Under the pieces are notes generated by a model that worked only from the letters and a program-made list of their open reading frames with translations, was not told the DNA's origin and ran no database searches. A stretch of 64,000 bases of DNA from Gnetum montanum (lineage: Eukaryota; Streptophyta; Gnetopsida; Gnetales; Gnetaceae), in contig MNCI01036755.1 in assembly GCA_015680685.1 (NCBI GenBank), forward strand, positions 215,889 to 279,888, written 5' to 3'. The translations under genes were made by a program, and so were the position numbers. Below, piece after piece: positions 10,766-22,155 of this stretch. Each line of letters starts with the position of its first letter. Within the stretch, counting starts at the first letter, position 1.

Positions 10766-11934
10766 GCTTCAGGGGTAAGAGGACTTACATCACACACTTG
10801 GGGTCACACATAGTGAAAGATTGCTTGTAAGATGGCTTGCTAAAGAAAAGATTTCAACCTCTTTGTCATAGTCCTGTGAGTTATGCTTATTGTTTTTTAT
10901 TTTGTTTAAATTGTTTAGCTAGTGGTTTAGATAGTATCATGCTTGGCAAGTAATTTTGGGATTTTTAGATTGCTCTTATTGTTCTTGTTGCATGATAGAA
11001 ATTTCTATTAAAATTTTTCCATTGAAGCGCTTGTGTTTGAAAGCCTTAAGAGCATTTTAGTAGCGAATTTGATTATTGTGCAACGTATAAGAACTGCTAT
11101 TGGGATTGTTGTAAGAGAGCCTTTGCTTGTAGTCAAGCCGTTGAACGATTCAATAGTCAAGAGGGTTCAAAAAATCTTTGGTATTTTGATGGGATCAGAA
11201 TAGCTTCTTTTATCTTTAAAGTGAATCTCTGTGGTATTTCAATCAGAAATTGTCAAGTCTTTTGAAGGTTTTGGTAAATGCAATTGTTGACGTCCATTAT
11301 CTAGCCAAAATGAAGTCTCGTATGTGATAGTTTTACACAACAATTTTTGGTAGCATAGTAGGATTGTCTTGAAGAAATTGCTTATTTGAGCCTTGGAAGT
11401 TTTGAACAATTCGTAGTTATTGAATTTGGGATAGCTTTATTGAGAAGTGTTTACTCGTATCATTTTACCTTGTTTAAACATTTGAGGTCTTAACACAAAT
11501 CTACTTTCTTTTCTGTCTATTTCCATTGAATCTTACTCTTTTTCTAGTTTTCTTGTGGAACTATCTCTTTCTCTAGGGAAAATTAGAAGTAGATTCGCAG
11601 AGTTGTGCTCAAATTTTTTTGCAAAACTTTATTTGTTACAAGTAGGTATTATAAGGACCATGTAGACTAGGCAATTGAACAAAATAGGAACTCTCAAGAA
11701 CTCATAGTACTTGGCAAAGTTGGTTGAATCTCTTTAAGATAAGTTATTTGTAGTTTACACACAATGCACTCGTTTCATTTTTCACAACTGCACGCTGCAA
11801 CAGCACACACACATACTCACATTTACTACCGAGTCTATTTGGAGGTATCTAGGCCTTGGTGTTTCCAGAGACCAGTAAGCACCTAAATCCTATTCGAGGA
11901 CACTCATTGGCAGTCGCATCCCAAACGGTCGCCA

Positions 11935-12424
11935 AAACCAAGATGATGTTGGAGGAGATGGAAGCCTCTACAAGACAATAAAAATGACTAGTTAGCTTAG
12001 GCATTAATGGATCATGCAAAGCCAAAACATAATAATAACAAAAAATTAAAGCCACTAAAACACTTAAAACCTAAATAGCCTAAAATGATATAGCCATGAA
12101 AGCATTAGTATAACATAAAAGAATAAAAATTCCTTCCTTCTTCTTTCTCAATGAGGATTATGTGGAGGTCCTAGTGGCAGTTCCCTCTTTTGTAATGCAT
12201 TTAGGGACTAGTCATCAATTATGCATTGTCTTAGTGGCTACACACCTCTTGAAGGCTAGAGCAAAGACATTAGTGTATTTATCAAAATTTTNCATTATGA
12301 ACTTGATGATCATATTGGAAGATTGAGACAATAGGGTCTCCACAATGGCACCAACTGTATAAGCAGATAAGTGTGACCACATCATCACACTAAAGTTTTG
12401 TAACAAGTAGGAAAGGAACTCCAT
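11935..12424 (-). pseudogene. 5' end of the antisense gene of element N
   Basis: On the - strand 12424-12215 reads MEFLSYLLQNFSVMMWSHLS, then VGAIVETLLSQSSNMI. This matches exon 1 of the gene at 55640-59194 in element O (LQNFSVVIRSHLSEQMAHDI). About 120 further bases upstream (12425-12550) also align with the O promoter side, including GGTTCTA/GGTTCCA and the ACAAAA-TTTAGTGT block. Downstream the frame breaks up (11935-12214) and the gene is cut by the insertion of element A at 11934. Here the ATG is kept, while in O it is lost. One unknown base lies at 12292. The function is unknown. Confidence 0.6.
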
Positions 12425-15400
12425 TTTCCTTGGCTAGAACCATAGAGAGCCCCACTCTAGAACCATGTTATTAGGAGGAGTGTTGGGTTTGGGTAGGTTG
12501 ATACAATAGATTATCCCTACCAACTCAACGACCACTAGGATGGGCTTAAGGAAGGCCCTGTAGGGGAACAACACACACTGTTAGGACCATGTTTTGAACA
12601 CTTAGAACAAAAATAACAAAACTATGAACAATCATAATCATAACCAAGTACAACAAAAATCATACACAAATTTGAATTTCACAAGAATTTTGCTAAACAC
12701 CCTAGTTAATGGTGAAACTAGCCATAGTAAAAACTCTAGGCATATTAGTTCAAAATTCTTTAAAAATTAAAAATAAACATGAAAATAGCCTAAGGAAGTC
12801 TTGAACATGATGAAAAAATTACAAAAACATCAACATTTCAATCCTAAAATTAAAAAAAATTCAAAACACTAAAAGTTTAACCAAAATTTACAATTTTACA
12901 CCAAAATTGAAGAAAACGTCCATAGGAAATCATTGATGAAAAATAAAAAAAATTAACATTAATGAAACCAACCTTAAACCACTTATAAAATCCCTAAGTA
13001 TCCCCAAGAGCATGGGACATTGGTGGAAAAATCATCTAAAATGCCAATGCTACCCATCTTCATAGGGGTAAATCCCCTAAACCCAAAAACCTTAATTTGT
13101 GCAACCTCACCATAAAAATCATAAAAAAATCAACCACAAATCCAAATGCAATGATTCTAAGATTGCTTAAAATATTAAATAAGGCCTAAAAACTCATAAA
13201 TAGAAATTCCCTATTAATTTAATAGAAAAAATTCATTAAATAACATGAAAAATGGCATGGAAACACACCTACATTAGCTAATGAAAAAAATTACCCAAAA
13301 TTACCTATTTGCCCAAATTACATGATACCATAGTAATTTAAAACCTAAGACCATGTAATGAAAATCCATAACTTCAAAAATCCAAAATCCCTACATTTTT
13401 TTGGTCAAAAAATTACACAAATACCATAAAAATAGCATAAAACTGAGAAACTCATTGTGAGCTGGCTAATGGAAAAAATCATAGAAAATTAACCATGTAC
13501 TAGAATCTAGTGGTTCAGCCACTATTTCGACCATAAAACATCAAATTATAGCCTTATAAAAGAAAAAATTAAGAATTCCTAACTGTTTTCTTGATTAAAA
13601 AAATATAGAAGTGGTGTTGCTTTTTTAACAAAAACAACAAAAATACATAAAAATTAATTGAAATCAAAATTTATAACTACACAAAACCAAATCTAACACC
13701 AAGGAAACACTAAAAACACATAAACCCCACATAGAAATAGTATAGGATTTTCTTAAAATTTAAGTTTAATTAACATATTGGCCTAGATATGAGAAAATGC
13801 TTAGGGTACAAGTAAGAAAAAACAACAAAAACACATAAAAAATAGCCAAGAATGGCACACCTAGTGGTGATTGCAACAAATCATTACCTAATGATGGACA
13901 ATGGTAGATGGAAAAGGCCCTTGGGTACTGCATCAAAATCTTCTAGTGTAAGGTTCTTGCTGCTGCTTGCCTTGCTCTTTAACATGGTGAATCAATAGTG
14001 CTAAAAACCTTTAGAAATCTTCAACAATCTTCATAAAAACACTAATTTTGGGTGAAATTTGCTAAGAACCTCTGAGGATTGATGAATTTTGTGCTTAAAA
14101 TATTTTTTATAGTTCTTAACCAAAGTGTTTCCAAGGAAGAGAATGATTTGTGTAAGTAATTTTTAGTAAAACAGCAATAAAAACTAGCCTTTACCTAGGC
14201 ATCCTCCTTCAAACCCTCATTGCCAAATCCATGCACTAAACTCATGGTGCAATAATAGTACAAAGTGGAGAAAGTTCCAACAATGATGAGATGGTTGGAG
14301 TTCCAAAAAAAACATTCAAAATTTAAATTTGGATGGGCCCCACTAGGTGCCTCCCATGCAAAGTGGGTTTAAGGCCTTGAAACCTTCTCTATGTTGGGGT
14401 TTAACCTCATTGAAACCTATAGAAATCATTTTCAACCTCATACCCTTCTCAGCCACACTAGTTAGCATGGATTTAGTATGGGTCCTAGCCTCTCATCCCT
14501 AAAACCATGAAACATTATACCCACCCTATCATATTTAGCAGTTGGAGTAGACACTAGCTAATACCAAGTCTCAGTAGAGGCTAGAACCCTCCATGATAAA
14601 TTAGGTAACCACAATATGCAAGGCCTCATCCACACTAGCTAGCATTTCTCAAGGGAGTATAACATTTACACACATGAACCAAAACTTGATATGACCACAA
14701 AATGAGTTCATAAAGCATAAAACCCCATTGGAAGCCCATGGGAGCTCCAAAACCTTATTGAATCCAATCAAAAGGAGCCAAAACCTTGAAATTTAGTGAA
14801 GCAATGCTAAGGTTCATCTCATCCATGCTAGCCAATATGGCTCTAATGTGGATGGATGAGGTATGACTATAAAACACTATAATTGGCCTTCTAGCTAACA
14901 TATTTTGACTTTAAAACCTCTCTCTTTGGCCTATGGTAGCCAAGAATTGACAAAATACAAGTCAAAATTCATGTCTAACATCATCTCCACATTGAGGAGC
15001 CCTTGACCCACATTGGTCAACATGGGTCCAATGGGGAGGCTTTGGTAGGGTTTTGTGATAATAGGGGTATTGAGATGTTTTTATGGATCATCCCCCCCTC
15101 AAATCACACCCATATGACCATAAAACCCTACTAGAGCCTACTAGAGTCATCAGACACCAAAGAATAGACCAAAAATGGTAAAAAGCTATCATTCCCCCTT
15201 CATCCACACTAGGGTCACACTAGCTAGCACGTTTCAGGGGGGTTGACTACAAAGAAATACCAAAAGGCCTTTAAAAATGGTTGGTTCTAGTGTCAAACCT
15301 TAGCCATCAATATATGCAACCCTAGGAGCTCAAATTATTGGTTTATTTAATGATAGAAATTATCATTCTAAGGTATCCATTCAAAGGGAGGCCAAAGCCA

Positions 15401-16529
15401 TGTTGGAAAGTGTGGCTCCAATGTGGAAAAGATTCTTTACCACTTGTGGCAATATTTTGACATGCCCAAAAGCCTAAAACTTAGCTTAGCAAAGCTTAGA
15501 ATCTATAAAACCTTCAACTAACAATCATTCAACCTTATTTTGATTATTAAAGCTCATCAAACCCCCTCACCCATAGTGAGGCAATGTTTCCTCGTATGGC
15601 TAGGGGATATAACCATACTAAACCTCAAATGACCATCAAATGTAGATAGTTTTAAGCTTAAACCTCAAATATATCTATTAGAAATCCTAGAAGCCTAAAA
15701 ACTTGATCAACTCATCTTTGAAACCATCCTAGAGCCAAAAAGCAATTGTATTGACGCTGGGGGTACTAGAGCCACACTAGCCAGTGTGGCCCCAATGTGG
15801 GTAAGGTTCCCAACAAGATTCTACACACATAACACCCTTCAAAGGGCCTAAAAACTTAGTTGTGGAAGCACACAATTGCAAAACCTTGGATTTAGTTGCA
15901 ATTTGACCATGTTTTGACCCTGTAAGCATCTAGACTAAACTATCCACATTGAGACCCCCCAACCCCCATGGGCAAGCATGGATCTAGGAGGTAAGACCTT
16001 CAAAACTACTTTCATTATAGGATTAAAGAGATCAATTTTAATTATGGTGACCCTATGTTTCCTTGAGAAGACCAAAGAACACCAATTTCTATCCTCTAGA
16101 TTCCATAAATTAAATTTTCCATGGTAGCCACATTAGGGCCATGTTGGCCAACATTTCTCCAACTTGGGTGGTAGTTCCATGCTTCAATGGTAACTTCCAC
16201 AAGTCCAAATTGATGCCAAAGTTGATCAATTTCTTCCCTAGTCTACTGTGTTGATTATACAACCCATTGGGAGTCAAAAGTTGATCAAAATCAACTTAGA
16301 AAATCACATGACCATCCCATCCATGTTAGACCCCACCCATGTTGGCCAGCATGGCTGTAGCATGGACGCCCAAGAAAACCTCATTTTGACCAAAAATAGC
16401 CTTAAAGAAGCCTCCATAGATGTCCAAAATTACCTATCAACTTTGTAGCCTCTTTCCATCACCTGCTAAGGCCTAAACTAGAAAAATGTAATCCTTTTTT
16501 ACCAATTTTGGCTATTTTTTTAGCACATG
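12425..16529. other. Non-coding region upstream of N RT (probable intron part)
   Basis: There is no supportable coding region. 12550-13900 is A-rich on this strand. 14300-16450 holds many short related words such as CACACTAGCTAGCA, CCAGTGTGGCCCCAATGTGG and GTTGGCCAGCATGG. They often form small inverted repeats, as in the U3 regions of the Tat-like LTRs here. By comparison with element O this should be intron and the upstream region of the antisense gene. Confidence 0.45.
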
Positions 16530-17334
16530 TGATGAGCAACAGGTACCCCTATGCCCAACCATATGAATCACAAGTGTTCATGCACGATCCGGTTGAATTC
16601 CATGGATGGGACTAGTTGTGGCATCTAGATTGTTAAGCATTGATCATAGGACATTTTCTTCCCACTTGGACTAGTGCTAGCTTTGTCATGTATGGTTTAG
16701 TCCAAAGTGAGCCATATGATAATTGGTATTGTTAGGCCTTGAGCACTCCTAGTGATCAACATAATTAGGAATGAAATTTAGTCCTAAGTCTAAGTAATGA
16801 TGATAATGTAAATCTACTCTAGCCTAGAGCGATGAGCATTTAGTCCTACCTTATTGTACATGTTTTGGGCTCATGTAACTATTACTACATTACCAAGAAT
16901 TATGCTATTGTGAAAACCAAGAAATAACACTATTGGGATTACCAAATGATTATACTTAAATGCTCACAACCATTCATACTCATCCTGCTTTACTAATGAA
17001 CAAGAAAGTAAAGTACTTGGAAATTTAAATGATTAAACTAAGAAAATAATAAAAACTATGCTACATAAAATAGTAAAACTAAGTGGATGTTGTAATAATG
17101 AAAACCAATCTCAATATTTATTTCTAGACATGAACTGTGTCCAAGTACACTTCACTCGAATAAAGATTCCATACAACTACTTTACATCACATTGTGAGCA
17201 TTCACTCTATCACTAAAGCTATGAAAACAAGTTGCAAGAGTCTACCTAAGGATGGAATGAAAAGTTATTTGAATCCATGCACCTTGAGTGTTATATTTAT
17301 AAGTTGCACACATCCTACAATATTGTATCTATCA
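16530..17334 (-). repeat. Diverged B-family LTR, probably solo, reverse strand
   Basis: The reverse complement aligns with the B1/B2 LTRs. It shares GAATCTTTATTCGAG, a TTTGGTAATCCCAATAGTG block, GGCATAGGGGTACC and the terminal CTCATCA. A TATAAATA box lies at 17294-17301 on the - strand. The start TGATAGATAC resembles the B start TGATGA. No primer site or coding sequence of a B element adjoins, hence solo or fragment. The AT palindrome array of B1 is missing. Confidence 0.6.
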
Positions 17335-18005
17335 TGATGTAACATGTGCTATGATATCAAATAAATGAAATCGTACATACAATATCATTAGTGAAAAAAT
17401 TGACTTTATCAAATAGATTATTTATTAGCAAGTATTCTACTTTAATTGATTTGACCTTGTTTCATGGTGTTTTAACTTATTTGAACCTTGTTATGAATTA
17501 TTGACCCTATTACCATTAGTTGACCTCATTTACTCTCTACATAACTTCAGTTTCACCATATCTACCATATTTTCTCTATTATGGTCTATGTTGATTCTCA
17601 TTTATCCTTTGATTGATGTTAGTTTATGGGGTTTGATCATTCTTGACCATCATTTGACACCATGTAACTATGGCCTACCAAGGCCTTAAACTAGCAACAT
17701 GGCCTACTACGGTCTAAAACTAGCAAAAATGTAATCTCAGTAGACATTGTTTTATCGTATTTTTCATACTTTAATTATGCTTCAATTTTTTTGACCTTGT
17801 TTAACCCTTATTTGACCTTATGTGGCCTTTGTTCTAACCTATTTATCTTTATATACCTCTTATAGCCTTGGTTGATCTTGTTTGCATCCTATTTGACCTT
17901 GAAATAGCACATCTTTTCATAGTCACTAAGATGTTTTGTATTGTTTTGGCATTATTTATTCATTTTTACCTAGATGCCACTTAATGTGCTTATGGTTGAC
18001 ATGCA
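17335..18005 (+). repeat. Degenerate TTGACCTTGTTT repeats before the N RT exon
   Basis: From about 17450 to 17930 the words TTTGACCTTGTTT, TTGACCTCATTT, TTTAACCCTTATTTGACC and variants recur every 20-60 bases, in T-rich sequence. The stretch ends at GGTTGACATGCAG (about 17995-18007), a possible splice acceptor placed like the acceptor of element O. Confidence 0.5.
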
Positions 18006-18019
18006 GAATTAGAGTATGA

Positions 18020-20971
18020 GTACTTGGAAGCAAATTAGTTTGTCTTTGAGCCTAAGTAGGCTCCATGGTGATGTTGAATAGTGTAATGATTCTAATTACC
18101 TAGATCTTGATCTTGAGAGTCTTGTCAACCACATAGCATCTATAGAGAAAACTCTAGCATGGCCTAAAAACCTAGTCAAAACCCTCAAACTTGAAGTTGA
18201 TGAAATTACTAAAGGCTTTGTAGTCAAGATTCTTGTCATGACACATAGTGGTGAGGAGAAAACACTAAAACTAAGTTTCTCACTAGAACCTAAAATGGCT
18301 TGAGACATCACTAAGATCCTACAAGACAATATTAAGGTTTTTTCCTAGCCATATGAAGATATGCTAGGTCTAGACCCATGTTTAGTCCAACATAACATCA
18401 TCCTCAATCCTAGCATTAAACTAGTCAAGAAAAAAGTCTATAAGATTAGACCTAATTTGGCCCTAGAAATTCATGATGAAATCACAAAACTATACCAAAC
18501 TGGTTTCACTAGAGTTGTCAATTATGTAGAATGAATGTCCAACATAGTGGTAGTCCCTAAGAAAAATGGGAGTATTTGCATTTACATTAATTTTTGAGAC
18601 CTAAATAAGATAACTATCAAAGACAATTTTCCTTTGCCTAGTATTGATCAACTTATTGACACTACAGTTGGGCATGCCTTATTATCCTTTATGGATGGGT
18701 TATCGAGATATAACCAAATTAAGATTATCCTAGAACATTAACTTACTACAACCTTCATGACCCCTTTGAATACCTTTTGTTATACTATGATGTTCCTTGG
18801 CCTAAAGAACACAAGAATAACCTACCAAAGAGCTATGACATATATCTTTAGTGAGTATATGCTAGGTTTGCTCAACAAGGATCTATATGATATAGATATT
18901 AAGTCCAAAGTGATCAACAACCATGTGCATGACCTTGACCTTGTGCTTAATGCCTCAAGTATGAGCTTAGGCTTAATCCCAAGAAGTGTGTCTTTGGTGT
19001 CAAAACTGGTAAGATGCTTGGCTTTGTAGTATCTGAAGTATGGATACGTGTTAATCCTAATAAGGTTAAATCCATATCCAACTTGGGAACACAAACTAAC
19101 CTTAAGAAGCTTTTGGGACTACAAGGTAGTTTATAGTTTTTTATTAGGTTCATTGCTAGGCTTACAAATAAGTTTCAACCGATATAATACTTGTTTAAGA
19201 AAGGAGTTCACTATGAGTGAATGGATCAATGCCAAGAAGCCTTTGAAAACCTTAAGCAAGGGTTGGCATAACTACCAAAAATCTATCCATTGTAAAAGGA
19301 TCAATCTTTTTATATATACCTAGCTATCTCTAACATGTCCATTGCCTCTCTACTCTATCAGAAATGAGATGATGGAGCAAAGTTGTCAGTTAACTACATC
19401 ATCCATGCATTTATTACTTATGAGACCTAATACACTAAAGTAAAGAAGTATTATATACTACTATTCTTCTCATTGAAGAAGTGAAGACACTACCTTTTTA
19501 GGAGCCAAGTCAATGCCATTTGGAAATGTGCTTAGAGCCATAATGACTAATATTTATGGAAGTAGTCATATAGCTTGTTAGAAAGCCTTAACAATGGAGT
19601 TTGACCTTCATTATGTTTCCTAAACCTCAAAAAAGGCCAAGCTATAGCTACACAACTCATTTCTTTACTAGTTAATGACCATACAACCATTGACCCTAAA
19701 TTCCATGATCAATACATCAACATTATTAGCCAAGTACCTAAGGGCTATGAGGCCATCATGAACTTTGAGGGAGCTTCAAATGCCCATGGGGCTAGTGCTG
19801 CTACCATTATAACATTTCCATATGATGAAATCTAACTTTTTTCTTATCATTTTAAGTTCCCATGTACCAAAAATGTAGCAAAGTATGAGGGTTTGATCAA
19901 AGGAATGATGGTAGCTCGTGACTAATAAATCAACCACTTAATGATCAAAGGTGACTCACAACTTGTGGTAAACCAAGTAACCAAGGTTTATGCATGTAAA
20001 TCCCAACATTTGCTATCTTATTGTGACCTAAGAAATAAACTGATGCAACAATTTACAAACATCGATATCCAACATGTACCTTGAACCAAGACCACCATGG
20101 CCAATGCCATTGCAAAACTATCCCTTAGTGTGATGCCAAATGTGTTTAGCAAGTCATCCTCCTGAACTATGAATTGTGTTATTCCCATCATGTGAAATAC
20201 TAAAAATAACCCTATAACTATATTTCATATTGCTCCTGCAAAGGAGTGGTATGAAGATATCAAGTTTTACCTTATGCATGGTGAACCTTGATAAGGCCTA
20301 ACTACCACTCAAAAGGACACTATCCATAAATGATCAAAACAATATGTCATAGTAGGTGATAATACTTTATGTCAATTCTCCTATGATGACATATTGTTAG
20401 TGTACTTGGGTGAAGTTAAAGCCTACATAGTCCAAGAGTAGGTTCACAAGGGTGTATGTGAAGGACATATAGGACCTAGAGCCATGGCTACTAATATTAT
20501 ATGGTTAGGTTATTATTGGCCCTATATGAAAAATGATCACTTGTAGAAGGTCAAAACTTGTGACAATTTCCAATGGCATAGCAACCCCATACATGTGCCA
20601 CTAACTAAGTTACACACTACTCAGATAACTTGGTCATTTCAATGATGGAAATTAGATATCATTGGACCTATAATTCCTAAGTCTTCTACAGGACATAATT
20701 ATTCCTCTAAGGAGGACAAGATCTCAACAAGTTTGTAGATTCATACTGGATAACATAGTAGCCTATTTTGGTACACCTATGTTCATAGTCATAGATAATG
20801 AACCATAATTTAGTAGCCAAGAAATGAAAATATTTTGTCATGACCTAGGCATTAAGCATTCCTTCTCATCACCATTTTACCCTCAAGCCAATGGGCAACC
20901 CAAAGTAAGAAATAAGACCATCATAAACTTGCCTAGGAAGATGATGAATAATAGTAAACATAAGTGGTATG
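18020..20971 (+). pseudogene. Element N pol: RT, RNase H, additional RNase H, integrase core
   Basis: The linker DNIKVFS*PYEDMLGLDPCL (18325-18380) matches O. RT motifs are VVVPKKNGSICIYINF, LSFMDGLSRYNQI and YDIDIKSK in place of the usual YVDDIVVK active site. The connection and first RNase H follow (19030-19640). The additional RNase H (about 19740-20160) has NFEGASNAHG, FPCTKNVAKYEGLIKG and IKGDSQLVVNQV. Integrase from about 20400 has the zinc region and GYYWPYMK. The core is partly deleted near 20700 and breaks at 20971, where B1 inserted. Stops are frequent. The domain order is the usual Tat order, with the additional RNase H after the standard one. Confidence 0.75.
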
Positions 20972-20976
20972 AGTGG
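20972..20976 (+). repeat. Target site duplication of B1, left copy
   Basis: AGTGG, repeated exactly at 31260-31264 on the other side of element B1. Confidence 0.85.
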
Positions 20977-20983
20977 TGATGAA

Positions 20984-21245
20984 GTGGTTAATCTAATTAT
21001 TAGAGAGGTTATTATTGGAGTGGTTACTCTAATAATTAGAGCAGTTATTATTGGAGTGATTACTCTAATTATTAGAGTGGTTATTATTGGAGCAGTTACT
21101 CTAATAATTAGAGTGGTTATTATTGGAGAGGTTACTTTAATTATTAGAGTAGTTATTATTGAAGTGGTTACTCTAATAATTAGAATGGTTATTATTGGAT
21201 CAGTTATTTTAATTATTAGAGTGGTTACTCTAATTATTAGAGTAG
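20984..21245. repeat. 36-bp AT-rich palindrome array in B1 5' LTR
   Basis: About seven units alternate GTTATTATTGGAGTG and GTTACTCTAATAATTAGAG. Each unit holds the inverted repeat ACTCTAAT-N-ATTAGAGT, so neighbouring units can pair. Because the period is a multiple of three and lacks stops, both strands look open over more than 110 codons. This is a repeat artefact and not a gene. Confidence 0.85.
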
Positions 21246-21258
21246 TTGCTCCCAAGTC

Positions 21259-21266
21259 TATAAATA
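21259..21266 (+). promoter_or_regulatory. TATA box of B1 5' LTR
   Basis: TATAAATA, 14 bases after the palindrome array. It is conserved at 30499-30506 and in B2 at 33600-33607. Confidence 0.75.
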
Positions 21267-22020
21267 TAGTGCCTAGGAGCACAATTGGAAAGAAGTCTTG
21301 TAGCAGTCAAGTAGCAAAACTTTTGTAGTCTATCTAAAAGTTAGAGTATTTTCCAAGTGTCCATAGTAGGAGGTTGAAGTGTGGATGAATCTTTATTTGA
21401 GCATTATGTACCTAAGCACACCTTATGTACAACAATAAATATGAGCTCTTTGATTCATCCTTGCAACACTTGAGAATTTTTTTCTTACACATTTCTTTTA
21501 TTTTATTTTCTTATGCATTTATTTTATTTTATGCACTTTACATTTTTGTTATTAGCACAACAATTCATTTTGATCAATTAAGAAAATTGTTAAACTACAC
21601 TTAGTACGATAACTTTGAGCATGCATGTAACACTTGGTAACCCAGTAATGATTAGCGTTTGGTAATCCCAGTAGTGTTGCACTCGTTCAGGATGTGTATG
21701 GAAAATGAGAATGGATACTAGTGTTAGGATTAGTTAAATCCTAGCTAATTAGTAGTTAAGTTAAATTAGTCACTTAGTTACCTCTTTCCTTCCCTACTAG
21801 TGCAGAACATAAAAACATAAAAGCTATAAAAATCATATGCCTTAAGCTTACTTAACCATACAATCATGACATATAGGTAAGCTTGGGAAGACGATGATCA
21901 ACCAACCCATCCTTGTTCCATAAGGGCACATAAGCACTTAGTCCTTGGAATTCAATTAGATCATGAATGAAACACTCATATTCATATGATTGAGTGTAGG
22001 GGTACCTCATCACTCATCAT

Positions 22021-22039
22021 TGGCACCATTTCCAAGGAC
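22021..22039 (+). other. Primer binding site of B1
   Basis: TGGCACCATTTCCAAGGAC starts one base after the LTR end. It resembles the TGGCGCCGTTGCCGGGGAC site of Athila-group elements (tRNA-Asp type). B2 has the corresponding TGATGTCGTTGCTAGGGAC at 34347-34365. Confidence 0.7.
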
Positions 22040-22155
22040 TTAGTTATTTTTGTAGTAACTAGAATGTAGGAAATCATTCACATCATTGGAACGAACCCTT
22101 AATGTTGATTGAGAAAATAATAAGCAAGAATAAATTGCACACTGAATAGAAAAGT

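Larger units (their letters stand above)
1..11934 (+). mobile_element. Element A: Ty3/gypsy LTR retrotransposon, dual RNase H, left end off-window
   Basis: The element is defined by a direct repeat (1-1837 against about 10114-11934) that flanks a gag-pol region. A primer binding site follows the first copy and a polypurine tract precedes the second LTR. Domains in order are gag, aspartic protease, RNase H, RT, RNase H, integrase and an extra ORF. The coding parts carry scattered stops and frameshifts, so the copy is inactive. The two LTRs are still close in sequence, with differences mainly substitutions and short indels. The right end (11934) abuts sequence homologous to element N, so A inserted into N. 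The left LTR start and the target duplication are outside the window. Confidence 0.88.
8502..11934 (+). repeat. Element A 3' LTR, about 3.4 kb, with captured gene fragments
   Basis: It starts TGTTGG after the polypurine tract and ends in CA at about 11934. From about 10114 it matches the 5' LTR. The 8502-10113 part cannot be checked against the other LTR because that lies off-window. It contains an antisense coding-like fragment (8763-9482), an HSP70 fragment (9482-10087), two inverted-repeat units (10644-10690) and a TATA box at 10757-10765. This length is large for plant gypsy LTRs and is explained by the captured sequence. Confidence 0.75.
20977..22019 (+). repeat. B1 5' LTR
   Basis: 1043 bases, TG to CA, and matches 30217-31259 along its whole length. 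An AT-rich palindrome array (20984-21245) fills the first quarter. TATAAATA follows at 21259-21266. AATAAATATGAG (21433-21444) may serve in polyadenylation. Confidence 0.88.

Noticed and set aside
13900-16500. Possible cluster of host genes (several open frames of 60-70 codons)
   Set aside because: No protein-like composition and no splice pattern. The stretch is dominated by repeated short words.
20869-21328. Open frames of 119 and 137 codons on opposite strands
   Set aside because: They are produced by the 36-bp repeat, whose period is a multiple of three and lacks stops. The peptide is a low-complexity Ile/Val/Thr repeat. The same holds at 30202-30568 and 33411-33654.
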